NCBI RefSeq assembly: GCF_002443255.2
Contig: NW_019211457.1
Coordinates: 34,912,105 to 34,976,104 of the forward strand
Source of the DNA: Varroa destructor
Lineage: Eukaryota; Arthropoda; Arachnida; Mesostigmata; Varroidae
Length of the DNA stretch: 64,000 nt
Reading direction: 5' to 3'
A program made the translations under genes and the position numbers. This document shows, in pieces, positions 25,301 to 36,942 of this stretch (its first letter is position 1; each line of letters opens with the position of its first letter). The notes beneath the pieces are model-generated. The model was not told the origin of the DNA. It searched no databases and was given only the letters and a program-made list of their open reading frames with translations.

Positions 25301-28300
25301 TTTCAACATAATATACATATATGCGTCTTTTGCTACATGGCTCTAAATATGGCTTTCTATCACTATATTGGCAGAACAATAAATTTATAGAGCTATAATT
25401 GGCGGTAACGGCTATGGAATAGACGTTGTACTCGACCTAAATAGTCATTTTCATGGCTTCCCGCTGTTCGACTGTAGCACACGACCGTCTTTACGAATTA
25501 CTTATAGCAGAACCTCCGCACTTGATGCCTATTGGCGAGAAAAAGCGACGTTAATGTCGCAGCGATCTGTCGTCCTTATACACACAGCACAGGATGGAAT
25601 AGTGGTAACCGTAAGTGCCTTGATGAGCAATATCTAATCCTGACCACTCATTCAGCCGAGGACTCACCGCCACAACCCAATATACACGGTGTGAAAAATC
25701 TTCATCGCTACACAGACATTTAGCTGTGCACAGGGATAAGACGGTAATAGCTTCGAAGCTTAATTTTCCTATTGATACCATCCTGTTTTACCATAATTAT
25801 TCCATATATCGAATGGATGGTTCTGCACTGAACTATCTACAAAATAATATAGTAGTACGTCAATAATACGCCATAAGGTGGACCCTTTCTCACACTGCAT
25901 GTTCTGATAATGTACTATTAGCTTTGTAATTCTGGCGAATAGGCTTTCAGGACCCCCGGTGAGACGCATAGGTCGTATGACATGGCTTTGACGAGGAGGA
26001 AATTTACTAGGTGCCTGAAGTTAATCCCTTTAAGGCAAGAGTTTTGCCGAATGTAGCCCCGTATACCCATAGACGTAAGCGAGTAAGTTAAGTTAAGCAA
26101 CAAATGGCCGCATGATCTGCGGATGGATGAAAAACTCATCTTAGTGGCGAATGGTTCTTTACGGTAGCCTGTAAGCCACGTTATTTTAGCGGAAGTCAAC
26201 ACAGCATTAGCTATTGACACTTCGCATATCTATCTCCACGTCTCTAACCATCGTTAATGGAAGGACGATCCTTCTGCTAGTTGGACATGATGATCGATTC
26301 CTTCGGCAGCTTGCCTACATATACGGCAGTGGCCGATTATGGCACCATCCATCGTCTTACAGACTGTACTGACGTAATGGTCACGTTTATGCTTCTGGGC
26401 AAAAATGGCAGGCTTATTAGATTAACGATAAACCCCACAAAGTAGTATGTACATAGATAATGAAACCAGCTTGAAGATGAACAGGGAATAAGTAAGGCCG
26501 TTGAGCACCAAAAATTTTTTTCTTTTGTAACAGCCCAGAGAAAAAAAAGGTTACGCAGTACTCCGCTACGAAAGTCGGCTACTCTAGGCAATCCGAACTT
26601 GTTGTCGTAAACAAGACACCTCTCTGGTAGTTGTTTTCCGAAAAAAAAAAACACCTCTGCTTTTATATATATATAGCTATAACAGTTGTACAATATGAAT
26701 CTCTACAATAAAGGGCAGAGAGCGAATATTACGATCGGCTATTCTAGGAACATTTGATCGTGCCTAACTTTAGGTGCCATTGAAAATGGTTAACAGTTGA
26801 AATACTGCCTATTAACGTGTGAGCTAATAGTGGATGACTAGGAGTTTTGCACGGTATCCGAAGCGTGTGAACAATTGTAGGTGTCGTGAACGACTCCTTC
26901 GTTTAGATATACATTCTGAATGTTAGAGCTGTATTTCGTGTGCGTACATTGATAAAATGTACGATTAACAACAACGAACATACGCAAAATTGCTTATAAA
27001 GGTAGACTGCTAGACAAAATAGCATTAAACTAACTATTGTACCAAAAGCAGTGTATTATAGTCTAGTTTCGGATCCTTTATAACGACCATCTAAGTATCT
27101 CGATATCTCGATAAGTAACCACTGTTAATATAATAAAAGTATGGAATAATGATTTCTAGTTTTTCGCTTTACGGATACGGTAGTGGTGAGGAGCTGAATT
27201 GGCTGTCCGCATACTGATACAAACCTTGGACGGAAGGTATTGCATCGTGCATGATAGTAGTCTTTATGAGTGAATCTGACTGGAAGGAGGGAGTCTCAGC
27301 GCCTTTGCTGCCTGACGCTACTAGTTAACTTTCCAATATGTGTGCAAGCCGTTCTGTCATCGCGTATACGATAGCCATCTGTATCAGCGAAACTGTGTCA
27401 ATTGCCGTCACTGCTTTTATAGGCTCATCTTAGCTAGTTTTTATTACCTGCCTACCGAATAGTATATGTGTGCAAAAAAGCCAGTGATTGTATCGGTGTG
27501 CGGGACAGTATGCAACGGGTTTTCATTTGTTCTCGTTGCGCTGTATGGGGCCAGTTAGCTTAGTTGGCCTTAAGGCCCAACAGCTACCATCGCGGTCGAA
27601 GGAGCGCTTGAATATAATTTTTCGTGATTTGGGGAATCCGTCAAAACTGATAGTTATATTTGTTCAATAAACTCGATTAAACATATATATATATACACAT
27701 CTAACTTGCGTTTCTTACAGATGGGTCGTCGAATGCGACACTTGCGCCGACCTAAAACGAGACCTAAGCTATGTATTCAACAACGATCACGTGATCCTTT
27801 TTCGCAGTTTTTATTTTATTTCGGGATGTTAGATGTGTTCATTTTTCGGATACTATTGTTTGACTGATTAGATTTTAAGCTTGAAATGATCGAATAGTGA
27901 AAAATAAATAAAACGGGTACATTCAATTAGGAATCAAAGCAATGAAAATAACAAAACTCTAATTAGGTGTTTCCGATGGGCTTGTACACAGCCCAGATGC
28001 GGTACTGGCCTATGTTCTATTTACAATACGTTCTCTTATTTTACAATCCAGCCTCGTTTTTTTTTTCGCTGTAACGAAATAGCGAAACTGCTATTCAGAT
28101 AGAAAGACTGGGAATGCTACAAAGTGGTAAAGCAAATTTTAATTGAATACAAAATAAGGCTTTGTGTGTCAACAACAGGCCCAAAGTTGAAGGTCATCCT
28201 TTTCAGTTTCGTGCCTAGTAAGTTTACGCTAACTGATTCAACGTGTACATCACGTCACTCGCAGCTCCGTCCTACTCTGCAAGAACACCGTGCGTGCTCG

Positions 28301-29523
28301 TCCTTGAAATGCATGCTAATTCATCTTGGAACATTGCTCTTATCGGAATTTTCTACTCGATTTCCCTGGAGTAGAGCCCTGTTTCGTTCTAGTTCATCTC
28401 TACCGCTGTTCAGCGCACATCGTTGAAATGAAAACTCACGCCGCGCCCTCTCTAAGGGCCGAGCGTGTTCCGTCGACCCTTACGCTGCACCACCAGGAAA
28501 CCTGTTGAACCATCCCACATCTGAAAAATAATTTATATGGCCTACATAAATCAAGGCTAAATCCTTTGCTCTGCTTCATTTTGCTTTACCTGTAGACAAA
28601 TTAAAATGGAGCTGTATCACATTAATAACTTTAACGTATATAGGGCCTTTGAAAATACGAGATCGATAATCGGACCCCGAAAAGCGTTTATTTTTTTAAT
28701 AGGACCATCCAGTGTCAACGTGTCATTGTACACTCTAAAAGTTGAAATTTATAGAAAACAACGTGAAAAGTGGCCTAACAAGTGTTACTTAGGACTAGAT
28801 GATTCTCGGAAAAGTCCTATCGCAATAGCGAGTGTCCACAGAGGTTCTTTAAGTGATAAAAAGAAATTTTTCTTGCGCTCGTTCTGCTATTACTACCGAC
28901 CGAAAAGCATCAGAGCGCAAAGCTAAAGCTCGAATTGTTAATTTGGTAACATTCGAACAGAACCATCAGGGTATCAAAAGATGTGTGTATCATTCTTTCT
29001 TTTTACACAATTTGTCTTCTAAAAATAATTCAATCTCGTTTTTCCTAGGCCATTTGGTGACGTTATAACCAGTTATTATTAACTTTGGTATCGTTGGACA
29101 TGAATGGCATAGGCTCTTGAAGATATTAGTTAAATTTTTATCAATTAAAACTACCCATTGAAAAGATATGCTCGTCAATAGAAATTTAAAATGAGTTCCG
29201 CGGACGAAATACTGTCCTCATAGAAAGAGAAATAAAAATCATAAAATAATCTGAAATAGTCGTAAGTGAAATTATCCGATACGTTCGCGTGTCCCTATTT
29301 TCGACGGCACCAACTATTTGACATAGTTAATTGTCTGCTTTCCGGAACTTACTGCGCAACGGCTCGTTTTAACATCTAGGCAACTTACTGATGCTGAGAG
29401 CGATGAAGAATAAAGGAGCATCGTGAGCTTGAGGCAGGGCATTTCTAGATTTTCTACGACTAAAGGAAGGTTCTCAAATGATTTCACTGTGAAGTTAACG
29501 CAAATCAAGGGCATCAGTTCTTA
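19312..29523. other. Intergenic or intronic sequence, no recognised gene
   Basis: This is about 10 kb in which I recognise neither a gene nor a transposase. The largest frames are 20,126-20,479 (minus, 117 codons) and 26,337-26,693 (minus, 118 codons, opening with TTG rather than ATG). Neither has a known motif. TA microsatellites occur near 22,360, 26,665 and 27,682. A small palindrome lies at about 26,943-26,963. Confidence 0.55.
23120..23150. repeat. Short tandem duplication
   Basis: A 14-base word, TACTATAGATCACT, occurs at 23,120-23,133 and again at 23,137-23,150, separated by three bases. It looks like a simple replication duplication. Confidence 0.85.
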
Positions 29524-29543
29524 CTTTACTACTACTACTACTG

Positions 29544-29581
<38 letters not shown>

Positions 29582-29652
29582 GCTACTGCTACTGCTACTG
29601 CTACTGCTACTACTACAACTACTACTGCTACTACTATTACTACTACTACTAC
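29524..29652. repeat. (TAC)n microsatellite with TGC interruptions
   Basis: This is about 43 trinucleotide units, mainly TAC/CTA with an inner block of alternating TGC and TAC and a few single-base variants. In one plus frame it reads as poly-threonine with alanines. There is no sign of a surrounding gene, so this is most likely a non-coding, length-variable microsatellite. Confidence 0.97.
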
Positions 29653-29690
29653 GTTACAGCCAGAGAGTAACTGAAAAAATTCAACAATCT

Positions 29691-29725
29691 TCGGTTAGGT
29701 TAGGTTATTTCGGTTAGGTTAGGTA
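29691..29725. repeat. Interstitial TTAGG-type telomere-like motif, duplicated
   Basis: The sequence TTCGGTTAGGTTAGGT appears twice in a row, each copy holding two tandem TTAGG units with the G-rich strand on plus. TTAGG is the ancestral arthropod telomere repeat. The stretch is too short to be a telomere. It could be a scar of telomerase-mediated break repair or a chance simple repeat next to the TAC microsatellite. Confidence 0.7.
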
Positions 29726-30872
29726 TTGTCTTCTATCCTGGCGCGTACTGTACATGTACAAAAGAAGAATATATTATTTGCTTTACCTCTCATGCTAGTT
29801 TCAGTCGTCCTATTACTAGTGGCATTCCGTTAAGCTCCTTTGCCCTGTTCCAGGCTATCGTAGACCTATCGAACAGTCTGTTCAAAAAGACAGTATCTTT
29901 TTGTCTATTGTGAGTTAAGCTTAGATCGATTGTGTTGGACAATACAGTCACAAAGGACAGTACAAAGACAAAAGGACAGCATATATAATCGATAAATGCC
30001 ACCGTTTAAAATTTCGAATTTCTTATAGTTCATTATCTTTCTTATTTCGTATAGTTCATTACAAGTCATACCAGCGAAAGCTCTTCTCGCTGGTCGTATA
30101 CGTCCTCTTATGAATACATTTACAAACATGAACATAACATGGAATAGTTAGTGTATTTCAGTGTCAGCCTCTACGAAGCAGAGTACAAGCAGCAAGCTTG
30201 TACTTGATTTTTTTCATGACCTATGACGCCAAGTTTGAAGATTTTTACACTCTCTTTTATCTTTATACAATCTCTTGTGCCCTTTGGTCCCAACGAACAA
30301 GGCCACATGAAGGTTGTCTGCTCTATATACATACACTGGAGCTGGACCCTTGCTCTTTTCCGCTACCTAAATTTACACGTCACAAAGCCCAGAACACTGC
30401 TTGGATTTTGAGCAAGAACACCTGGCTCAAGAAGAAAACACTGTTATCTCACGTAGCAAGTGAGTATCGTGACTGCCTACGGCACGGACGGGATGCAAGG
30501 CCGCTATCACGAGGCCTCGAGCACCGAAATTATCTCTGGCACTCCACCGAATCTCACCATCAGCGGGATACACAAGCAGGCTCGGGGGGAAGAAAATAGC
30601 TTACGGCCTGTATGAAACAGTTCAAGATCTAGGACAAACTGGTTTGGGCTAGTGCAAATGTAACAATATCTGACTCATCTGTATGATTCCAAAGTGGGTA
30701 AGACGAGGCGAACTACACAGAAAGAGTAGGAAGCAGCCAAGGGCTTGAAGACGTTACTGGCACATGCAAATCATAGTAAGCGGACGAGCTTCTGAAAGAG
30801 TCTAAGGAATATTAATGACCTTTTATAATTTTTCAGTATCTATCCTGCTTGTACGATGTGGATCGTATGATC

Positions 30873-30914
30873 CATCGTAACATCATCATATAGCATCGTA
30901 AGATCATCATATAA
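30873..30914. repeat. Tandem duplication of a 21-base unit
   Basis: Two adjacent copies (30,873-30,893 and 30,894-30,914) of a CATCGTAA/CATCATCATATA unit differ at two positions. The unit is related to the preceding GTACGATG/GATCGTATG words, which suggests local slippage. Confidence 0.85.
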
Positions 30915-33900
30915 CTCGATTGCATGTGCTTTTAAATACATATTATATCGTACACCGTATTTGGAGTTCGTATGTGGCAATGCAATTGAAATTACAGACC
31001 CCTCAATTTTGTAAAACAGAATACAACAGGAACAAAAACAAAGGCGCAGGAGAAACGAGGTCGGTTGATGGTCAAACACTGGGAACTAATTTACTGAATC
31101 CTAACGCAGAGACGATATATATCAAGTTCATTCATTATATAAAGTTAACGAGTGCTTTCCGTTAAAATGGCATACGTCAAAGATTATTTCCTTTTTGAGA
31201 TTTTGTAACGTCAGCTAAACCATTCGAACTTTACGTTTGAGACTACCGTAGAACACAAAAAAAAAAATAAAAAAATCTTTAGAGAGATCCAAAATAACCA
31301 CCCCTTTGAATGTGCTGACTATTATCAATACATATAAAAACCTATTTTTGATAAACCTTTGATATTGTAAAAATCAAAAATAAGAAATCAGAAGCGGAGA
31401 TATCATTTATCTATAATTTAGATAAACAAAAATATATTTCTTGGACAGCTGGCCTTTTTAGGATTTTTTTTGGCTTCTGCCAGCCCACCATTTGAGTTTG
31501 CTAGACTCTTTTTATATGAGTTTGAGCGCTAGTTTTATTTTTTCTTGGCTGAGCCTTGGCCTAGAATTTAAAGCTTCCGACTCTAATGTCCTTTAGGGTA
31601 CTATTACGAAAGCCATTGCGAGGTGAAAGCTTGGTTCTGCAGCCACGCAACCTCCATATGTGTTTTTTCAGCTTTGCTATATTCTCTTCTTTTTATGAGA
31701 AATATCTGCCTGAAAATATTTTGCGCAGATTTCCAGTTTCGAACACGTGATTATGTACAAATGGTCATCAGAGCGGGACTTCAAGAAATACAGAATGGCA
31801 TTGCTGTTTTAAGGTTATTGCTGAATTTAGAGAAAGCACGCTCAAAGGCGGCCCGTGGCCAGTTCTGAGTTGTAATTTTTGTTGAGGTAATGGCAGGCAT
31901 GTTAGATAATCATATCTATCGACAAATAAGAAATATTTCTAAATAACTACTTTCGTTTAAGTGTGATATATAAACAAGTGGCATTTATTTCTTCGAAATA
32001 ATCTTAAACTTAATCGAAAGGCAACATTACAATTTGTAGTTAGCGTTCTCCATATTGAATTCTCTGCTCTAACACGTTTTGATGAGATAGAGTATCTAAT
32101 CTTTTTATTTTTAAAATGTCTTACGGTTCATATGCATTGGTCTATCCTAATTATGCGGCCAATTGTTTTCGAACTCGTAAAAACAACAGGCCATCGTTTA
32201 AAATCGTCGTCGTAGTTTTAACGGGAATTACAAAAAAAAATGCCGAAAACTTGACCAAATTGGTCAGATATGCTCAAGTAATTTTTAGCCATATTTTCGC
32301 GTACATTATATCTCAAGCTGATAATCTGAGATGTAAAATAGGCGAATATATTTACAGCTGAGGAAAGCTAATGAAGAAAAAAAAAGCAAGATATTTTTAC
32401 TATAGTTGGATGATAAACGTATCGCACAGCCAATTAAACTTAAAAACATTTGTGCAAAGCAAGCTTAATTTAACAGATTCAAATAGCACCTATGGAGTTT
32501 TTTTTTGGCACGCACCGAACACGCTTTGGACAATTCAGTTATTTATGCATAAACTATCCATCTTCAAGCTTTCTTTTTATTGTCAACAAAGCGCAATTTT
32601 CAAATCGGAACTATCGTCATATGTTTTATGCTCTCAGTTACGTCGCTGGTGTTAAATATTGTGATTGAATATTGTTATTATTTCTATTATTTATTGTTAA
32701 TCAACACCTAGATACCTGAGACGGGAACCAAAGCCAATACTTTTTTTATATATTACAATTATATACAATATTTTTATAGAAAAATTGCACAAGGACCCCT
32801 TCGCTACCGCAGTTTCCGAGTTGCCGGATCTGCCGCTAACCTAAAATCTGCTCTCCTGTCGCGTCCCATGTCTAGCAATTGAAGTACGTTTGGTGCCGCT
32901 TCCGATAGCTGCATAGATTATGCCTTTAAATGTATTTATCCACTGTCTGACAGAGATCGACGACATCCACCACAGAGCAGCATCAACACCCTCATAAGGG
33001 CGGTACGTGGCCAAACATGGGCCAGGTACGTTTCTACCAGTAGATCCTAATATATATATGAAAAGAGAAGGTTACACTTGCGGAAAATTACATTCTTGTT
33101 ACTCAAAAGAGAACATAGAAAGGAAATACTATCGACGGGAAAAACAAGGCTGTCTTGTATAAGTACAAATTTAGCCAAAAATTAGGTTTAATTTAAGGCT
33201 TTGCATCTTCCGCCGCATACCTCACTTCACTTACCTATAATTCTAATGTTTTAGTGAGACTGTTAATAAAGGTTTCATGAAAAAAAAACGATTAAAAAAA
33301 GCGAGAGTCCCTGTCACTCTGCTTAAATGCTAATGTTCTTCCAAAAACTTAGGTATAAGTACACTAGCGTTTGTGCTGTACCTTAATAAATATACAAGGT
33401 CAGGCAATTCTCTTGTAGCGTAAAATAAACCAGCGAAAACCGTGCTACACTGGGCCAGCGATTCTCAGAGGAGCGTATCTAGGTAATTTTTCTATTCACA
33501 GAACGGCAGGAATTGGAGTGTATGAGAATGCACATAAGAGCGATTGGGATTGACGTAAAATTATCGGACTAATAATCTACGTGTCAAAGTTCTAATTGTG
33601 TTTGGTTAGATTCTGAAGATCTACTTAGATAAAATTATATGAGGCGGTACATCCTCAAGTTTTATGATCGTGGAAGCAGTCGTAGACAATCGGAACGCAA
33701 GATATCGCAAAAACAGATGGATATTCGTCCGACCGTGTTGAGGACTTTGCTCGTTGTGATTCTTACGTATAGTCGCTTTCAAATCAATCGAACAAAGATT
33801 AGATCGTAATTCGTTACGTGTCTTTACGGCAGTGTGCCAGTTTTTTTTCGAAGCTGGTAGTTATTCTACAGTTCAAATCGACCCGAATGCGGTATGAAAT

Positions 33901-35744
33901 TTCTTTTCGATCGCGTCAGTGTCTCGGCATAAATTCGAAACCGAGTAAACAGAGCGAGAGCACAATTAGGAAGGAAAATAGATATATATTTTCGCCGTAT
34001 ATTTTCGTGAGTATTTAAATAAAATGTTGCGACTAGAGTTTTGTGCGGTGTACACCATCCATATCAGTTTAAATAACTATAGCACATAGGTTAATTACAT
34101 CTAATAAACATTACCTCTGAACTATCAGCTTTTTCTTTCTCATGAATTCTCGTGAATGGCGGAGCAATTATTTTCAGTGAAGTAATTTCGTTACATTGCC
34201 AACGTTCCATGTGAATTAGGAAATTATACTTTTTCTTTACGCTCGAATGTATCGTTCGACATACAGTTATTGTACCGTTGAAAAATACAAGAAATCGATT
34301 AAAGGTTCATCGCAAAAACGTCACGAAACAGATAGAAATTGACCAAATATTCTATAGTAATACAGAATATCAGATATAAGAAAAACACAGGCCATATAAA
34401 ATGCAGGTAACATAGGCAAACGATGTCTTGTTTTTCTGATAATTCAAGCTCAAGTAGTTTCTGGTCAGTTTTTAATCTTTTGTCGGTTTGGATCTTTTTT
34501 CTATTAAATAGTAACATTTTTTCGTTATGAAAATTCAGAACTTGTGATATAAAGCACTCTTTGCAATGTATCTATAGTTAGAACAATAATAATTTTAGGT
34601 TTATCCCTTATTTTTGTTATTATTGCAGATAAGAGCAGTTCTGTACAGATGTCTAGCGATTTTGATCACAATACGTATTTACCAATTAGGCTTATGTAAC
34701 ACAGTTAATAATATATGCTAGAAACCATACGTTTAGTTTAGAGCTTGCTCTGCTCTATTCAGTACTGACAAAGCACATAGGCCATTGTAGGCCGCAACTA
34801 GGTGTCTAGGAGCTTAGCATTATCGCTGTCTTCCTTGATAGCTTTCCACAGCGGGTCGTTTTGAATCCATTAACCCCACTGAGGGTGAGTCCTGATCGTG
34901 TATCACATGCTTCAAACAGTACTTCGACAACGATAGCACAAGACTGCTCTGTATACAGTAGAAGATGTTTATCGTAGTAATAGCTCGTTTGCATAGCGTT
35001 CGCCGTTTTGCTGTTCTGTTGTAGAACAATGTTTTGCCCGATTTACAGTGTTGACGTCGTCTTCCTCCTTTTCTTCGTTTGACAAGGATCTTTTCGGTCC
35101 GGTTAGGCCCACGGGAAATGGGCGTAGGAGTCCACATCTTGCAATGGTCCAACGAGTGTTAAAAGTTAGCCGCAAGGTCTATACCGCGATTCGAAAGCCC
35201 AGGCCGAGAAAGCTGTATCATAACAGAAAAATGCTGTGCGCCTGAGCAAAAAATACGCAATCGGTCTACCGAAACCCGATGTTGACGACATTTCATTCGC
35301 ATTCAAAATTCCGTTGCCCAAAACCTATAGACCTATAGTATTTACTACTTTGCATGCATGGTAACCAACAAGGAAAAGGAGTCAATATCTCCATTTTATT
35401 CGCACACCTGGAAATGGCAACGTTCTATACAACACAACAGCATACGGCATAGATTGGCTATACGGAATAATAATTAATCGAAGAAAGCAAAAGTTGAGAC
35501 GTAATTGTAATTCATAAACCCTACAAACGCATATAGTGTTATATGCCGTTTACTTGGCCATCGGATTTAGCTACAACATCAGAGACGTCAGCGGCAGGAA
35601 GCGATTTGAATCGTCCGAACCGTTTAAGGACAAGCAGCCAGAGCCGATAACCACGGCACTGATTTCCACGACGAAATCCCATAGGGTACCACTCAATAAA
35701 ACAGTACCGCGACTATACTGCCACTGTTTTCCAATTTGTTGCAG

Positions 35745-35876
35745 GAACAGGGAGAGGTGTCTGTTACGATCTTACGCCATTCCGGTATGTTACAAGTACA
35801 GCCAGAACGACACACTGATACAGCGGAATGCTCGGTCGTATCATTGTGGATCTGGTTTGCAATGACGGCAGCTTAA
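35745..35876 (+). CDS. Candidate terminal exon, unknown product
   Basis: A well-formed 3' splice site (pyrimidine-rich stretch ending TTTGTTGCAG at 35,744) is followed at once by 43 open codons (EQGEVSVTILRHSG... ending WIWFAMTAA) and a TAA stop. A different frame over the same bases also stays open and is cysteine-rich, so the reading frame is not certain. No family is recognised. No matching upstream exon could be fixed; a short 56-base intron from about 35,688 is possible. Chance is a serious alternative. Confidence 0.13.
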   Translation, partial: EQGEVSVTILRHSGMLQVQPERHTDTAECSVVSLWIWFAMTAA

Positions 35877-36489
35877 CAGTATGCGTTGATTAGTAGTACG
35901 CATAGCCTCGACGTAATTAGGACGGAAAGACATGAAATGCTGAAACTTTCCTATACTGTGTTATAGCTTCTGATATATTTATATACGCATTGGTGCAAGA
36001 TACTTAGGCCTCGCAGGCATGTGGTTTTATGCGTCATCTTTGTTGAAGAACTTATTGCGATTAGCTTATTTTTTAGATTAGTACCATCATGGAAGAGGGA
36101 ACAGGATTTTAATATAAAATATTACAAAGTATTATACACATATGGTACGAACAGATAGATCATGGTTTAATATGCCAGACATTGAGGAATAGACCTTGAT
36201 CATCAAGGCGTATTCTTGCGTCACAGCGATATTGCGCAGGCGCAGCATCTGGTTGAAATTCAGTATTCACTTCTTCTGAAAATAGATACTTGTATTTTAA
36301 TATTTTTAAATGTATTAATAATAATAATATAGGTAAATAAAAAGAACCATCTAATTAATCCGTTACCTGCATTACGCCGTAATTTCTGTCAAATTTACAT
36401 ATACGTGTAGATTTATGGCTGTTAAGCTAAGTGTAATTGTATCACGATGGAATCGCTGAATTTTGACATCGTTTCAAGCAATTTTTCCT

Positions 36490-36942
36490 AGAGACTGTAC
36501 ATCCGGTCCATATTTTTTTCAACTGCCACTCACAACATTGTTTTTTACGGTCCGGATCATTTTCAGGATTAGCATTGTTCCACTGTGACTTTTTCGTCTT
36601 GAGTGTTTTAAAATGCGATACACACTTGATTTGCTGATGCCAGACTCACGGTTTGATTGCCCTACAAATTTCTAGGATATTTCCAATATTCTTCTTCGGT
36701 GCAGCAAACAATCTCAAGTTCCAACTGTTTTAAACCCATCTCTCATTCGATCAGTTGTGCTCAGGACGTGTGTAAAAAATCAGGACGCTTTTAAAAGCCT
36801 CTCTAATTCTTTACAATAGCATTTTAAAATAAATTTCCTTGATTTAAAAATTAGTCTTGGCCCAATTAATTACACACTGAAAAGACAAAAAAAACAGTCT
36901 GAAAATTACGAACTAATGAAAATATACATTTTTTTGGGACAT
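36490..36942 (-). mobile_element. Tc1/mariner-type transposase relic, 5' part
   Basis: Read on the minus strand, a probable terminal repeat starts at 36,942 (TGTCCCAAAAAAATGTATAT) beside a TA-rich target. Downstream, one frame gives NRESGISKSSVYRILKHS, a helix-turn-helix typical of the DNA-binding region of mariner-like transposases (usual form GISKSSVHRILK). After a frame change it gives NPENDPDRKKQCCEWQLKK, corresponding to the LNexDPDRRxxFCEW linker that follows this helix-turn-helix in several mariner-like families. The catalytic core is not visible, so the element is truncated or eroded beyond about residue 170. It differs from the two other lineages in this window. The assignment rests on two motifs in the right order plus the terminal repeat. 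Confidence 0.6.

Larger units (their letters stand above)
29726..36489. other. Intergenic or intronic sequence, no recognised gene
   Basis: The longest ATG-initiated open frame of the window lies here (30,216-30,599, plus, 127 codons). Its translation has no motif I recognise. Two frames at 32,116-32,361 and 32,371-32,655 are in the same register and separated by a single stop, giving about 180 nearly open codons, again with no known motif. I find no transposase. The sequence is otherwise AT-rich with short poly-A and poly-T runs. Confidence 0.5.

Noticed and set aside
30216..30599. Longest ATG-initiated frame, 127 codons.
   Set aside because: There is no known motif, no signal peptide and no supporting splice or promoter context. 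Its length is within chance expectation.
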